From Bacteroidia bacterium (lineage in GTDB: Bacteria > Bacteroidota > Bacteroidia > Chitinophagales > UBA2359), in contig JAUHXA010000027.1 of NCBI GenBank assembly GCA_030427245.1, positions 1-64,000 on the forward strand: a DNA stretch of 64,000 nucleotides, in the 5' to 3' direction. Made by a program: the position numbers and the translations under genes. Positions 7,950-15,806 of this stretch are shown piece after piece; the first letter of the stretch is position 1; each line of letters opens with the position of its first letter. The notes beneath the pieces were generated by a model. The model saw nothing but the letters and a program-made list of their open reading frames with translations, had not been told where the DNA came from and searched no databases.

Positions 7950-10900
7950 TTAAAAGCCTACAGACAGTCCCACACGAATACGTCGAGGAATACTGTAATT
8001 ATTTGGATTCTGTACTTTGATTAAGTATTGATCTAAATAAGCTTGTCTGCTTACTTGTGAGTCTAAGGTTTCTACACCTTCAGGAGAAGTGACATAACCG
8101 TCGTCCAATGGACTGCCTGTGAAATCATACACATTGATGATGTTTTTGGCATCTAATAGGTTTTGTACCAATAGATAGACATTCACATAAGTTGCTTTTT
8201 TGCCTTCTTTTTTACCAGAGCCAATTTTGAAGTCTTTTTCCAAACGAGCATCCATTCTAAAGCTCCAAGGCAAACGAGAACCATTCACCGTACCTTCAAT
8301 CGTTGGACGACTTTGTACACCAAACTGTGCTTCAGGTGTTGCAGCAGCTTGCTGTGTGTAAGGTGTACCAGAGCGACCTCTTACAATAAGGTTCAAGCCC
8401 GTATTTGCCAAAATATCAGAATCTCCAATCTTCGGCCCATTGTATTTGCTGCCTTCACCATAACGGAAATCAAAGTTAAGATTCAACATGTGGCGAGAAT
8501 CATAGCTTAACGGGAAGATGGCACGCAAATTCGGCTGCCCAAAAGCAATAAGGTTAGCTTGTGAACGGTCTCCCGAACCTGTTCCTTCTGCAAATTGAAG
8601 GGTATAGTTAGCGGTCAATCGGACATTTTGCGTTCTACGCAAGTCATAAGCGACTTCCAAACCTTTCACTGTACCAAAATCAATGTTCTCATAAGTTGAG
8701 TATTCATTTGGATAAGCAAACGGTACACTTTGAACCTGTACCATATCTTTCAACTCTCTGTAAAAACCCGATAAGGTAAGAGCAGAAGATTTAGTCAATT
8801 TTTGTTTAAAACCAATTTGGTAATCAATCGTTCTTTCAGGCTTCAAGTTTGGGTTATCCAATACACCACCCAATGCACTTGCTTCAAAATAGTACCAAAT
8901 ATCTGGAGTCCCACGGAATCGAGATTGTGGTCGTTGAGAAAGAACGTCATAGTGAGCGAAGAAAATAGCTTCGTCTGAAATATCAAAAGAGAAAGAAATA
9001 CGAGGCATCAAGGTTACTTGTGGCTCATAATCTTCAAATGCCAAGGAAACATTGTATTCATCGTCATCTCTAATGCTTGCCTGACCTTCGATTAAAAATG
9101 GGATAGGCGAAGCTCCACCCTGCAATAATACATTAGGATTCTTTAAGGCCTCTCCATTTTCATCATACCATTGGTTTTCATTTCTGTATCCTACAATATC
9201 CGTAGCATCCGAATTGCCATATACAACAAAATCTTCTCCAATTGTAGAAGGGTGTGTTACAGGTTCTCCTGCTACTTGCGTTACCTCAGCAGCACGTTTT
9301 ACACCATACAAAGGAGAAAATTTGTCCTTAGGTACTTGAATGTTTGCATCAAAACGATCCACTCTCAATCCAATGTTGAAAAGCAAATCTTTTAAGTAGA
9401 ATTTGTCTTGAATATACCCTGCCATATAAATAGGTCTCAAAGCATCAATAGGACGAGTTCTAATTCCCGTAGAAGGATCGGTTGCTCTCCAGAAATCCTC
9501 AAAAGTTGGTTGGTCTGAAGATTTATTACCCAAGTAGTCATATCCATAGTAGTCTACTACTGCGGCATTACCACCATTTCGGTACAATTCATCCGCAGAG
9601 AACATATCCAATGAGTATTGATCAGGTGTTACATTGAAGGGATCAACAAACTCTGTTTGCCCAAATCCCAATCTATCACGAAAAGTTCGGTCAAAGTAAT
9701 TATTAGGATCATTTGACAAGGTGTTGATAATATTGTATGTAATCGTGTCATTGGAGTTGAAAATCTTATCAATACCATCGTATTCACTGAAAGGGATTCG
9801 CTCTCCATCAATGATTAAGAAAGTAGATTCTGCACTTTTATCTAATTCTAATCCTCTTTGTGGCTCTGCAATCAATTGATCAGCAAGTGTCCACAAATCA
9901 GAAGGTGTAATCAACCAACTTCTATCCACCCGTTGTTCATATTCAAATCCGAACTGTATAGAGTGCTTGTTTCGATCAGATGCCCCAGGTTTTCTGAGGT
10001 CAAAAGAACCATTGAAACTAAGTCTATACTGATCAGAATCATCTGTTTGGTAAACGCCATAAGGATTACCCGGAGCATACCAAAGGTTATAGGTAGTGGA
10101 AAGAGACGTAGAAACAGGACCATTCAAAATACCATTGTTCAACAATATTTGGTCACGGGTATTGTAAAGTGCCCTATTGTCTCCTGCCAATTCAAAGTAT
10201 TGTTGGTTATGCTTAGATTTGATGGGATTGATATCGGTTGGAACATAAGTTACCAAAGTATCTTGAAACCCCTGCAATTCCCAACCTTGAATAGACACGC
10301 CATTGTCTAACTGAAGAACGGTTTGTCCATAATTTGGTGCACGGAAAGTATTGAACTGACCTGCATATCCATATTCAAAAATTCTGTCTTCAAAAATAGG
10401 GTCTTGTGCTTTGAGTTTTGATTTTGTATAATCAAATTGAAGAGAGTAAAACGCATTTTGAAGAACAGAAGGTTTTACATCTTCCCCTTCAACTGCTTCT
10501 CGATTTGCAAATCGCTGAGTGAAACGACCATATACCCTATAGACCGTATTTGTGAGTTCAGGTGTATGTTCTGCATTGAACAACTCATAGCGTCTCATGA
10601 AATCTCTAAACGCTACCGAACGTCGGCCTGTTCCTCCACTGTTGTAGTTGAAGTTACCACCCAATGTAAAATTGAAGTTTTGAACAGGCTGGAAGTCGAT
10701 TTTACCAGCAAAACTGTATTCGTCTTTCGCAACATTGTTTTTGGCATCAATCTTTTCCAAATCATCCAAAGTCACAAAATCAGAACTTTTTTGGAAACCA
10801 CTTACTGCTTCCGAACTCTGCAAAGGATTGTCAATGATGTTTTGAAGCACATCATCTTTTACTTTCCAAGTACCAATTGCAGAAGGGTCATCGTCTTTTT

Positions 10901-11747
10901 CATAAAGATATTCACCCGACATGAAAAAACCCAAAATGGGTCTTTCGCCATCTTCTCCTTTATTGACCTTCAATAAAGGACCTGACAAACTAAAATTCCC
11001 CAAACGGTAGCCGTAAGGATCTAATCCTTCAGAGGAAACTACCTCTAATCCACCAGCTACTTGAGAAGAAGGACCACGAGTCGTAATGTTGATGATACCA
11101 CCTGTAGCATCCCCATATCTCGCAGGCACACCACCTGTCACAACAGTCAACTGCTCAATAGCCGTAGCAGGCAAAGCACTTGTACCACGCACTTTCACAC
11201 CGTCAATGTAGTAATCGGTAGCCTCTTCACGAGAACCTTTTACATTCAAACCACTGCCCTCATCTGCCTGAAATACTCCAGCAGCATTTCCTGCAATGGA
11301 GTTCACATTTCGAGTAGGCATGGATTTAATTTCCTTTGCTGTAACCGTAGAACCTGTTGAAGTCTGATCCGACTGCAATAGAGGAACTTCGTAAGCAATT
11401 ACTTCAACAATGTCTAACAACTCTGCATCTGTTCCCATTTCTGCATTCAAGAATGTTGTTTTATCCACATTCACTTGAACACCATCTACCTGTTTGGTTT
11501 GCAACCCTACATAAGAGAATGTAATGGTGTAACTACCAGGTCTAACAGAATTAAGTGAATAAATCCCGTCAAAATCGGTTGTTGTACCTACTAAGGTACC
11601 ACCGACATTGATAGACACATTTACAAAGGGAATCGTTTCACCCGTTTCCCCATTCGTAACTTTACCCTGAATTTCACCTGTTTGGGCATAGGCGAAACTT
11701 GCACAAAGCAAGGGCATTAAAATCAATAGTAATAATCGTCTTATCAT
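7950..11747 (-). CDS. TonB-dependent receptor with carboxypeptidase-regulatory-like N-domain
   Basis: A 1265-residue outer-membrane receptor. The signal peptide covers residues 1-21 (ending ASFAYAQ). Residues ~23-110 form a carboxypeptidase-regulatory-like beta-sandwich (GEIQGKVTNGETGETIPFVN... TDFDGIYSLNSVRPGSYTI). The plug domain follows at ~115-245 (IKSMPTRNVNSIAGNAAGVF, then IEQLTVVTGGVPARYGDATG), and the rest is the 22-strand barrel ending in IRVGLSVGF. There is no SusD gene beside it, so it is not a classic SusCD glycan system. It is first of a leftward set with a T9SS cargo and a PorV-like barrel, a grouping that suggests a function in surface assembly. A hairpin terminator and a -7-like TATATTTG lie just upstream. 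Confidence 0.93.
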   Translation of the reverse strand: MIRRLLLLILMPLLCASFAYAQTGEIQGKVTNGETGETIPFVNVSINVGGTLVGTTTDFDGIYSLNSVRPGSYTITFSYVGLQTKQVDGVQVNVDKTTFLNAEMGTDAELLDIVEVIAYEVPLLQSDQTSTGSTVTAKEIKSMPTRNVNSIAGNAAGVFQADEGSGLNVKGSREEATDYYIDGVKVRGTSALPATAIEQLTVVTGGVPARYGDATGGIINITTRGPSSQVAGGLEVVSSEGLDPYGYRLGNFSLSGPLLKVNKGEDGERPILGFFMSGEYLYEKDDDPSAIGTWKVKDDVLQNIIDNPLQSSEAVSGFQKSSDFVTLDDLEKIDAKNNVAKDEYSFAGKIDFQPVQNFNFTLGGNFNYNSGGTGRRSVAFRDFMRRYELFNAEHTPELTNTVYRVYGRFTQRFANREAVEGEDVKPSVLQNAFYSLQFDYTKSKLKAQDPIFEDRIFEYGYAGQFNTFRAPNYGQTVLQLDNGVSIQGWELQGFQDTLVTYVPTDINPIKSKHNQQYFELAGDNRALYNTRDQILLNNGILNGPVSTSLSTTYNLWYAPGNPYGVYQTDDSDQYRLSFNGSFDLRKPGASDRNKHSIQFGFEYEQRVDRSWLITPSDLWTLADQLIAEPQRGLELDKSAESTFLIIDGERIPFSEYDGIDKIFNSNDTITYNIINTLSNDPNNYFDRTFRDRLGFGQTEFVDPFNVTPDQYSLDMFSADELYRNGGNAAVVDYYGYDYLGNKSSDQPTFEDFWRATDPSTGIRTRPIDALRPIYMAGYIQDKFYLKDLLFNIGLRVDRFDANIQVPKDKFSPLYGVKRAAEVTQVAGEPVTHPSTIGEDFVVYGNSDATDIVGYRNENQWYDENGEALKNPNVLLQGGASPIPFLIEGQASIRDDDEYNVSLAFEDYEPQVTLMPRISFSFDISDEAIFFAHYDVLSQRPQSRFRGTPDIWYYFEASALGGVLDNPNLKPERTIDYQIGFKQKLTKSSALTLSGFYRELKDMVQVQSVPFAYPNEYSTYENIDFGTVKGLEVAYDLRRTQNVRLTANYTLQFAEGTGSGDRSQANLIAFGQPNLRAIFPLSYDSRHMLNLNFDFRYGEGSKYNGPKIGDSDILANTGLNLIVRGRSGTPYTQQAAATPEAQFGVQSRPTIEGTVNGSRLPWSFRMDARLEKDFKIGSGKKEGKKATYVNVYLLVQNLLDAKNIINVYDFTGSPLDDGYVTSPEGVETLDSQVSRQAYLDQYLIKVQNPNNYSIPRRIRVGLSVGF

Positions 11748-12198
11748 AAGTGTACTTTTTTGGTTAATATGAACCTATGACTAAATTTTGTTTTTTGTTG
11801 TAGGAAGTCCCCACAAATATAGTTAAATAAAAAGGCTTTGTCTTGAGACAAAATGCCTGTTTGTTTATTTTATGACTCACTAAGCCGATCATATAGTTGT
11901 ATTTCACAACTTGATATCCTCACAATTGTCATATAAATGTCGACTGAAGCATTTAGAATTGAATCCAATGGTGAAAAAACTGCTTTTTCGGCAAACAAAA
12001 AAATACTTTATTCACCATTTATCAAAGTAAAAACGTCCTTTCTTTGTTTCAGAAAACCATCTAACACTATTCATTATCAACATTTTGTCAAAAAACACAA
12101 TTGTAAATCTATCGTTTCGTGACTACCTCTAAATTAGCCAAAAATTGTCAAATAGCTGATAGCTGCTAAAATGATATTCCTTCAAGAGGACGTTTTAA
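11748..12198. other. 451-bp intergenic region without a credible gene
   Basis: This spacer separates rsmA from the TonB receptor; both are leftward. It holds the hairpin at 11833-11858, a minus-strand -7-like TATATTTG at 11821-11814, and a small inverted repeat AGTTGT-N5-ACAACT at 11895-11911. Only a short frame of 61 codons is open, and its composition does not look coding. The remainder (about 11912-12198) is A/T-rich with no structure I can name. Confidence 0.6.
11833..11858 (-). terminator. Probable intrinsic terminator upstream of the TonB receptor
   Basis: TTTGTCT at 11837-11843 and AGACAAA at 11846-11852 form a tight stem. It is extended by AGGC/GCCT across a 2-base bulge. On the minus strand it is followed by TTTTTATTT. 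It would stop read-through from rsmA before the receptor promoter. Confidence 0.5.
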
Positions 12199-12963
12199 TT
12201 ATTGACAAAATAATGACAAAGTTACAAAATCGGATACACTCAGTTGCTCTGCTCTTTTGTTTTTTATCTCATCAAAAAATGTAGTATCCGAAAATACCAT
12301 TCCTTTCAAAGCATTGTTCAGTTTTTTTCTTCTCTGACCAAAAGCCTGCTTCACCACTCGTCTCACTTTTTTATAATCGCAATTGCCATCAAAACGAGTA
12401 TGGCGTTTTAATCTAATGACAGCGGATTGTACCTTTGGTGGAGGCTCAAAATATTCGTTAGAGACTTCAAAAAGATAATCTACATCAAAATAAAGTTGTG
12501 TAAGAACACTGGTAACACCGTAAGTTTTACTACCTGGCTGTGCAGCAATCCGTTGTGCTACTTCTCGTTGAAACATTCCCACCATTTGTGGTATTTGGTG
12601 GCGATACTCTAGTACCTTGAAAATAATCTGGGTAGAGATGTTGTACGGGAAGTTGCCAATAACTAAAAAAGGGCTTTTAAAAAAAGTCTCGAAATTGACC
12701 TTTAATACATCTTCATGAATAATGTGGTCTTTTAATCTTGGAAACTTTTGGAGCAACAAGGTCGGCAATCGCTTGTCCAATTCCACTACATACAGTTCTA
12801 TATTTGGAAAGGCTACAAGATATTGGGTTAAAACTCCTTCTCCCGGACCTATTTCCACCACTATTGAAGTTGATTCTGTCTCCAATTGAAGGCTATCAAC
12901 GATTCGCTGTGCAGTTTCTTGGTCTCTCAGGAAATGTTGCCCTAATGATTTTATCTTTTTCAT
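12199..12963 (-). CDS. rsmA: 16S rRNA dimethyladenosine transferase (KsgA)
   Basis: A 254-residue cytosolic enzyme that dimethylates two adjacent adenines near the 3' end of 16S rRNA (A1518 and A1519 in E. coli numbering) during small-subunit maturation. Seen: the N-terminal KSLGQHFLRD, the S-adenosylmethionine motif EIGPGEGVLT (37-46), the acidic VELDKR loop, the target-adenine motif GNFPYNIS (103-110), and the C-terminal KQAFGQRRKKLNNAL helix that contacts rRNA. Length is normal. It is divergent from the aminopeptidase gene, with only 47 bp between the starts. pdxA, its operon partner in E. coli, lies nearby but on the other strand. Confidence 0.96.
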   Translation of the reverse strand: MKKIKSLGQHFLRDQETAQRIVDSLQLETESTSIVVEIGPGEGVLTQYLVAFPNIELYVVELDKRLPTLLLQKFPRLKDHIIHEDVLKVNFETFFKSPFLVIGNFPYNISTQIIFKVLEYRHQIPQMVGMFQREVAQRIAAQPGSKTYGVTSVLTQLYFDVDYLFEVSNEYFEPPPKVQSAVIRLKRHTRFDGNCDYKKVRRVVKQAFGQRRKKLNNALKGMVFSDTTFFDEIKNKRAEQLSVSDFVTLSLFCQ

Positions 12964-12976
12964 CTCTTTAATTACT

Positions 12977-12984
12977 TAACTTTG
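12977..12984 (+). promoter_or_regulatory. -7-like box for the aminopeptidase gene
   Basis: TAACTTTG matches the Bacteroidota -7 consensus TAnnTTTG. It lies 26 bases before the ATG at 13011, in the short spacer with rsmA. No clear -33 TTG is present at the usual distance. Confidence 0.35.
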
Positions 12985-13010
12985 TCCATTCATTTATTCA
13001 AAATAAAGAT

Positions 13011-14465
13011 ATGCAATTATATAGCACACCATCCAAAGTCGCATCATTGGGCTGCATTTACTTGGCAGATGCAAATACAGATTGGAAACAATCCTCTTTG
13101 TCACCTCAACAAATAGCCTATGTACAAAAAAACATAGCGCAGAAAATTAACACGATTCACTTCAATGAATTTGGAGACCATACATTTGTGATCATCATAG
13201 AAAATAAACCAGACACTTTCGGAGCACAAGAACAATGGAGAAAACAGGGTGCGAAACTAAACAAAAGCATCAATGAATTAAAATTGTCGGGAATCAATCT
13301 ATCAAATCTTAGCAAAGAATCAATGGTTGCTTGGCATTTTGCAGAAGGTTTTGCATTGGCAAATTACCAGTTTTTGAAGTATAAAAAGGATGTTAAAAAA
13401 GAAAAACATACTTTGGAAAGTCTGTATATCTTCGAAAAAAGTTTGCCTAAAGCCAAAGTGGAAGAACTTCAAAACCTGATTGAAGGTGTTTTTTATGCAA
13501 GAAACTTGGTGAATGAACCCCTTTCTTACCTCACAGCTCCAAAATTTGGGGAGTTGGTGCAGCATTTAGCCAAGGAAACGGGTTTTGAAGTAGAGGTTTG
13601 GGACAAAAAGCAAATTGAAACTGCAGAAATGGGCGGTATTTTGGCCGTCAATAGAGGTAGTATCGATCCTCCTTCTTTTTCTATACTGAAATGGCAGCCT
13701 GATAATGCGGTCAATGAACAGCCTATTGTCTTGGTTGGCAAGGGCGTGGTCTATGACACTGGCGGTTTGAGTTTGAAGCCTACGGCTAACTCTATGGACT
13801 TTATGAAAAGTGACATGGGTGGTGGAGCAGCAGTGGTAGGTACGTTTTATGCGATTGCTAAAAACAAACTTCCTTTAAACGTAATTGGCTTGGTACCTGC
13901 TACGGATAACCGCCCTGGTCAAAATGCTTATGTGCCTGGCGATGTGGTCGTGATGCACAACAAACTGACAGTAGAGGTTTTGAATACGGATGCAGAAGGT
14001 AGAATGTTGTTGGCGGACGCACTGAGCTATGCCCAATCGTTGAACCCACAATTGGTGATTGACATTGCTACGCTGACAGGGGCTTCGGTGATGAGTGTGG
14101 GAACAAGTGCCATGTTGATAATGGGAAATGCGAATGAAGGAATAAAAAGTTCTTTGAAAGAAAGTAGTTTTGAAGTACATGAACGATTGGTGGAAATGCC
14201 GCTTTGGGAGGACTATAAGGAGATGTTGAAGTCGGACATTGCTGACCTGAAAAACATTGGAGGCAAATTTGCGGGAGCTATTACCGCTGGTAAATTTTTG
14301 GAACATTTCACAGCTTATCCTTGGCTACATATTGACATGGCTCCTATGGGTTGGAATTTTCAGACAAGTGGCTATCGTATCAAAAATGGCTCGGGTGCAG
14401 GAGTCCGATTGTTCTATGATTTTTTGAAGAAGCAAGCGAATTCGGAGACGAGAAGTGAGAAGTGA
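13011..14465 (+). CDS. pepA: M17 family leucyl aminopeptidase
   Basis: A 484-residue cytosolic metallo-aminopeptidase that removes N-terminal residues from peptides using two metal ions. The catalytic C-terminal domain shows Lys244 and Asp249 (VGKGVVYDTGG), the second lysine in SLKP (256), Asp268 in KSDMGGG, and the family signature NTDAEGRM at 325-332. The N-terminal ~165 residues are the divergent macro-like domain. The last residues (NSETRSEK) are encoded by an imperfect GAGAAGT direct repeat that runs past the stop codon, so the native C-terminus may once have been shorter. pdxA follows at once. Confidence 0.95.
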   Translation: MQLYSTPSKVASLGCIYLADANTDWKQSSLSPQQIAYVQKNIAQKINTIHFNEFGDHTFVIIIENKPDTFGAQEQWRKQGAKLNKSINELKLSGINLSNLSKESMVAWHFAEGFALANYQFLKYKKDVKKEKHTLESLYIFEKSLPKAKVEELQNLIEGVFYARNLVNEPLSYLTAPKFGELVQHLAKETGFEVEVWDKKQIETAEMGGILAVNRGSIDPPSFSILKWQPDNAVNEQPIVLVGKGVVYDTGGLSLKPTANSMDFMKSDMGGGAAVVGTFYAIAKNKLPLNVIGLVPATDNRPGQNAYVPGDVVVMHNKLTVEVLNTDAEGRMLLADALSYAQSLNPQLVIDIATLTGASVMSVGTSAMLIMGNANEGIKSSLKESSFEVHERLVEMPLWEDYKEMLKSDIADLKNIGGKFAGAITAGKFLEHFTAYPWLHIDMAPMGWNFQTSGYRIKNGSGAGVRLFYDFLKKQANSETRSEK

Positions 14466-14474
14466 GAAGTGAAG
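14439..14474. repeat. GAGAAGTG direct repeat spanning a stop codon
   Basis: Three tandem copies of GAGAAGT at 14450-14470, preceded by AATTCGGAGACGA, overlap the end of the aminopeptidase gene. A related sequence in reverse orientation is at about 34994-35028. Weaker relatives (AGAGAAGTGAG, GAGGTGAGAGAATGAG) are at about 37829 and 43735. Confidence 0.55.
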
Positions 14475-14531
14475 TATACTCTTACTTTCTTCTTTCAAAG
14501 GTTTAAAGTGCGTAACAAATTGACAAATACA

Positions 14532-15704
14532 ATGAAAGACAAAAATAAAGAAAACACTAATAATCCAGACAACGCTAATGAGCAGAAAATCAAAATTGGT
14601 ATTTCGATTGGTGACATCAATAGTGTAAGTCCCGAAATTATCATCAAGACCTTCAAGGATGAAAGGATGTTCAAATACTGTACTCCAATCGTCTATGGTT
14701 CTTCGAGGGTGCTTTCATACCATAGGAAGGTGCTGCAAGAGGAGGATTTCAACTACAACATCATCAACTCAGCGGCTCGTGCTAAATCGGGTACTTGTAA
14801 TGTACTCAATTGTTGGACAGAAGATGTTTCGATTACCATTGGCCGCCCCAATCCTGAAATTGGTGTATTTGCACTTAGAGCCATCGAATCGGCATTGTAC
14901 GATTTGCAGGAAGGCAAAATAGACATGATTTTGACTGCCCCCGTTAATAAGAGTTTGTTGCATACAAACAAAAATCCTTTTCCAGGACACACAGAATACA
15001 TTACACAAAAATTTGATGGTTCGGCAAGTATGATGTTTTTGGTGAGCAATCAATTGAGAGTGGGCTTGGTGACAAATCATGTGCCTGTAAAAGACATTGC
15101 CAAACACATTTCAGAAAAGCTGATTCTAAAAAAACTGCGAATCATGGAAGACTCTCTCAAAAGAGATTTTGGTATTGTCCGTCCTAAGATTGCGGTGTTG
15201 GGTTTGAATCCACACGCTGGTGATAGTGGATTAATAGGACTAGAGGATGAAGAAATTATAAAGCCTACTTTAGAAAAAGCAAGGAACGAAAATATGTTGG
15301 TTTTTGGGCCCTATGCAGCAGATGGATTTTTTGGAATGGGCTTGTATCGGCAGTTTGATGCAGTCTTGGCTATGTATCACGATCAAGGTCTCGTTCCTTT
15401 CAAAACCTTGAGCTTTGGGCATGGAGTGAATTTTACGGCAGGACTTCCGATTGTTCGTACTTCTCCCGATCACGGTACTGCTTATGATATTGCAGGAAAG
15501 AACATTGCTTCGGAGCAGTCTTTTCGAGAGGCTATTTTTGTCGGGATAGACGTGATTCGACATCGCCAAAATTTTGAAGAAATGACTGCCAACCCTTTGA
15601 AGAAAGCAGTGAGAGGAAGAACGAAATTCTCTAGTAAGAATGTAGGAGAAGAAAAGAACGAATTATTAGAGGGTGATAATGAGGTCATTGAAAAAAACGA
15701 TTGA
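14532..15704 (+). CDS. pdxA: 4-hydroxythreonine-4-phosphate dehydrogenase
   Basis: A 390-residue enzyme of pyridoxal 5'-phosphate biosynthesis (DXP-dependent route). It oxidises 4-phosphohydroxy-L-threonine, and the product goes on to PdxJ. Seen: GDINSVSPEII near the N-terminus, TAPVNKSLL, the metal-site PGHTEYITQKF, NPHAGDSGLIGLEDEE, the metal-site AMYHDQGLVPFKTL, and GVNFTAGLPIVRTSPDHGTA. The start at 14532 is chosen because it is an ATG; the frame is open back to a GTG at 14469, but the extra 21 residues have no family resemblance. Both ends carry extra charged residues compared with the enterobacterial enzyme (~330 residues), including an acidic C-terminal tail. Confidence 0.94.
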   Translation: MKDKNKENTNNPDNANEQKIKIGISIGDINSVSPEIIIKTFKDERMFKYCTPIVYGSSRVLSYHRKVLQEEDFNYNIINSAARAKSGTCNVLNCWTEDVSITIGRPNPEIGVFALRAIESALYDLQEGKIDMILTAPVNKSLLHTNKNPFPGHTEYITQKFDGSASMMFLVSNQLRVGLVTNHVPVKDIAKHISEKLILKKLRIMEDSLKRDFGIVRPKIAVLGLNPHAGDSGLIGLEDEEIIKPTLEKARNENMLVFGPYAADGFFGMGLYRQFDAVLAMYHDQGLVPFKTLSFGHGVNFTAGLPIVRTSPDHGTAYDIAGKNIASEQSFREAIFVGIDVIRHRQNFEEMTANPLKKAVRGRTKFSSKNVGEEKNELLEGDNEVIEKND

Positions 15705-15806
15705 TGCAATTATAACATTTTTATGTATTTCGAGGTTATAGTTTTGCCATAAAACAGATTCACTACCAAAACCAACAATCTATCATACCATTCAAATTCC
15801 ACCTAT

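Noticed and set aside
11937-12122. 61-codon frame in the rsmA-TonB spacer
   Set aside because: No family resemblance, no promoter or ribosome-binding context, and composition like non-coding DNA.
12964-15704. An rsmA-pdxA operon as in enterobacteria
   Set aside because: rsmA is on the opposite strand and the aminopeptidase gene intervenes; the two genes are neighbours but not co-transcribed.
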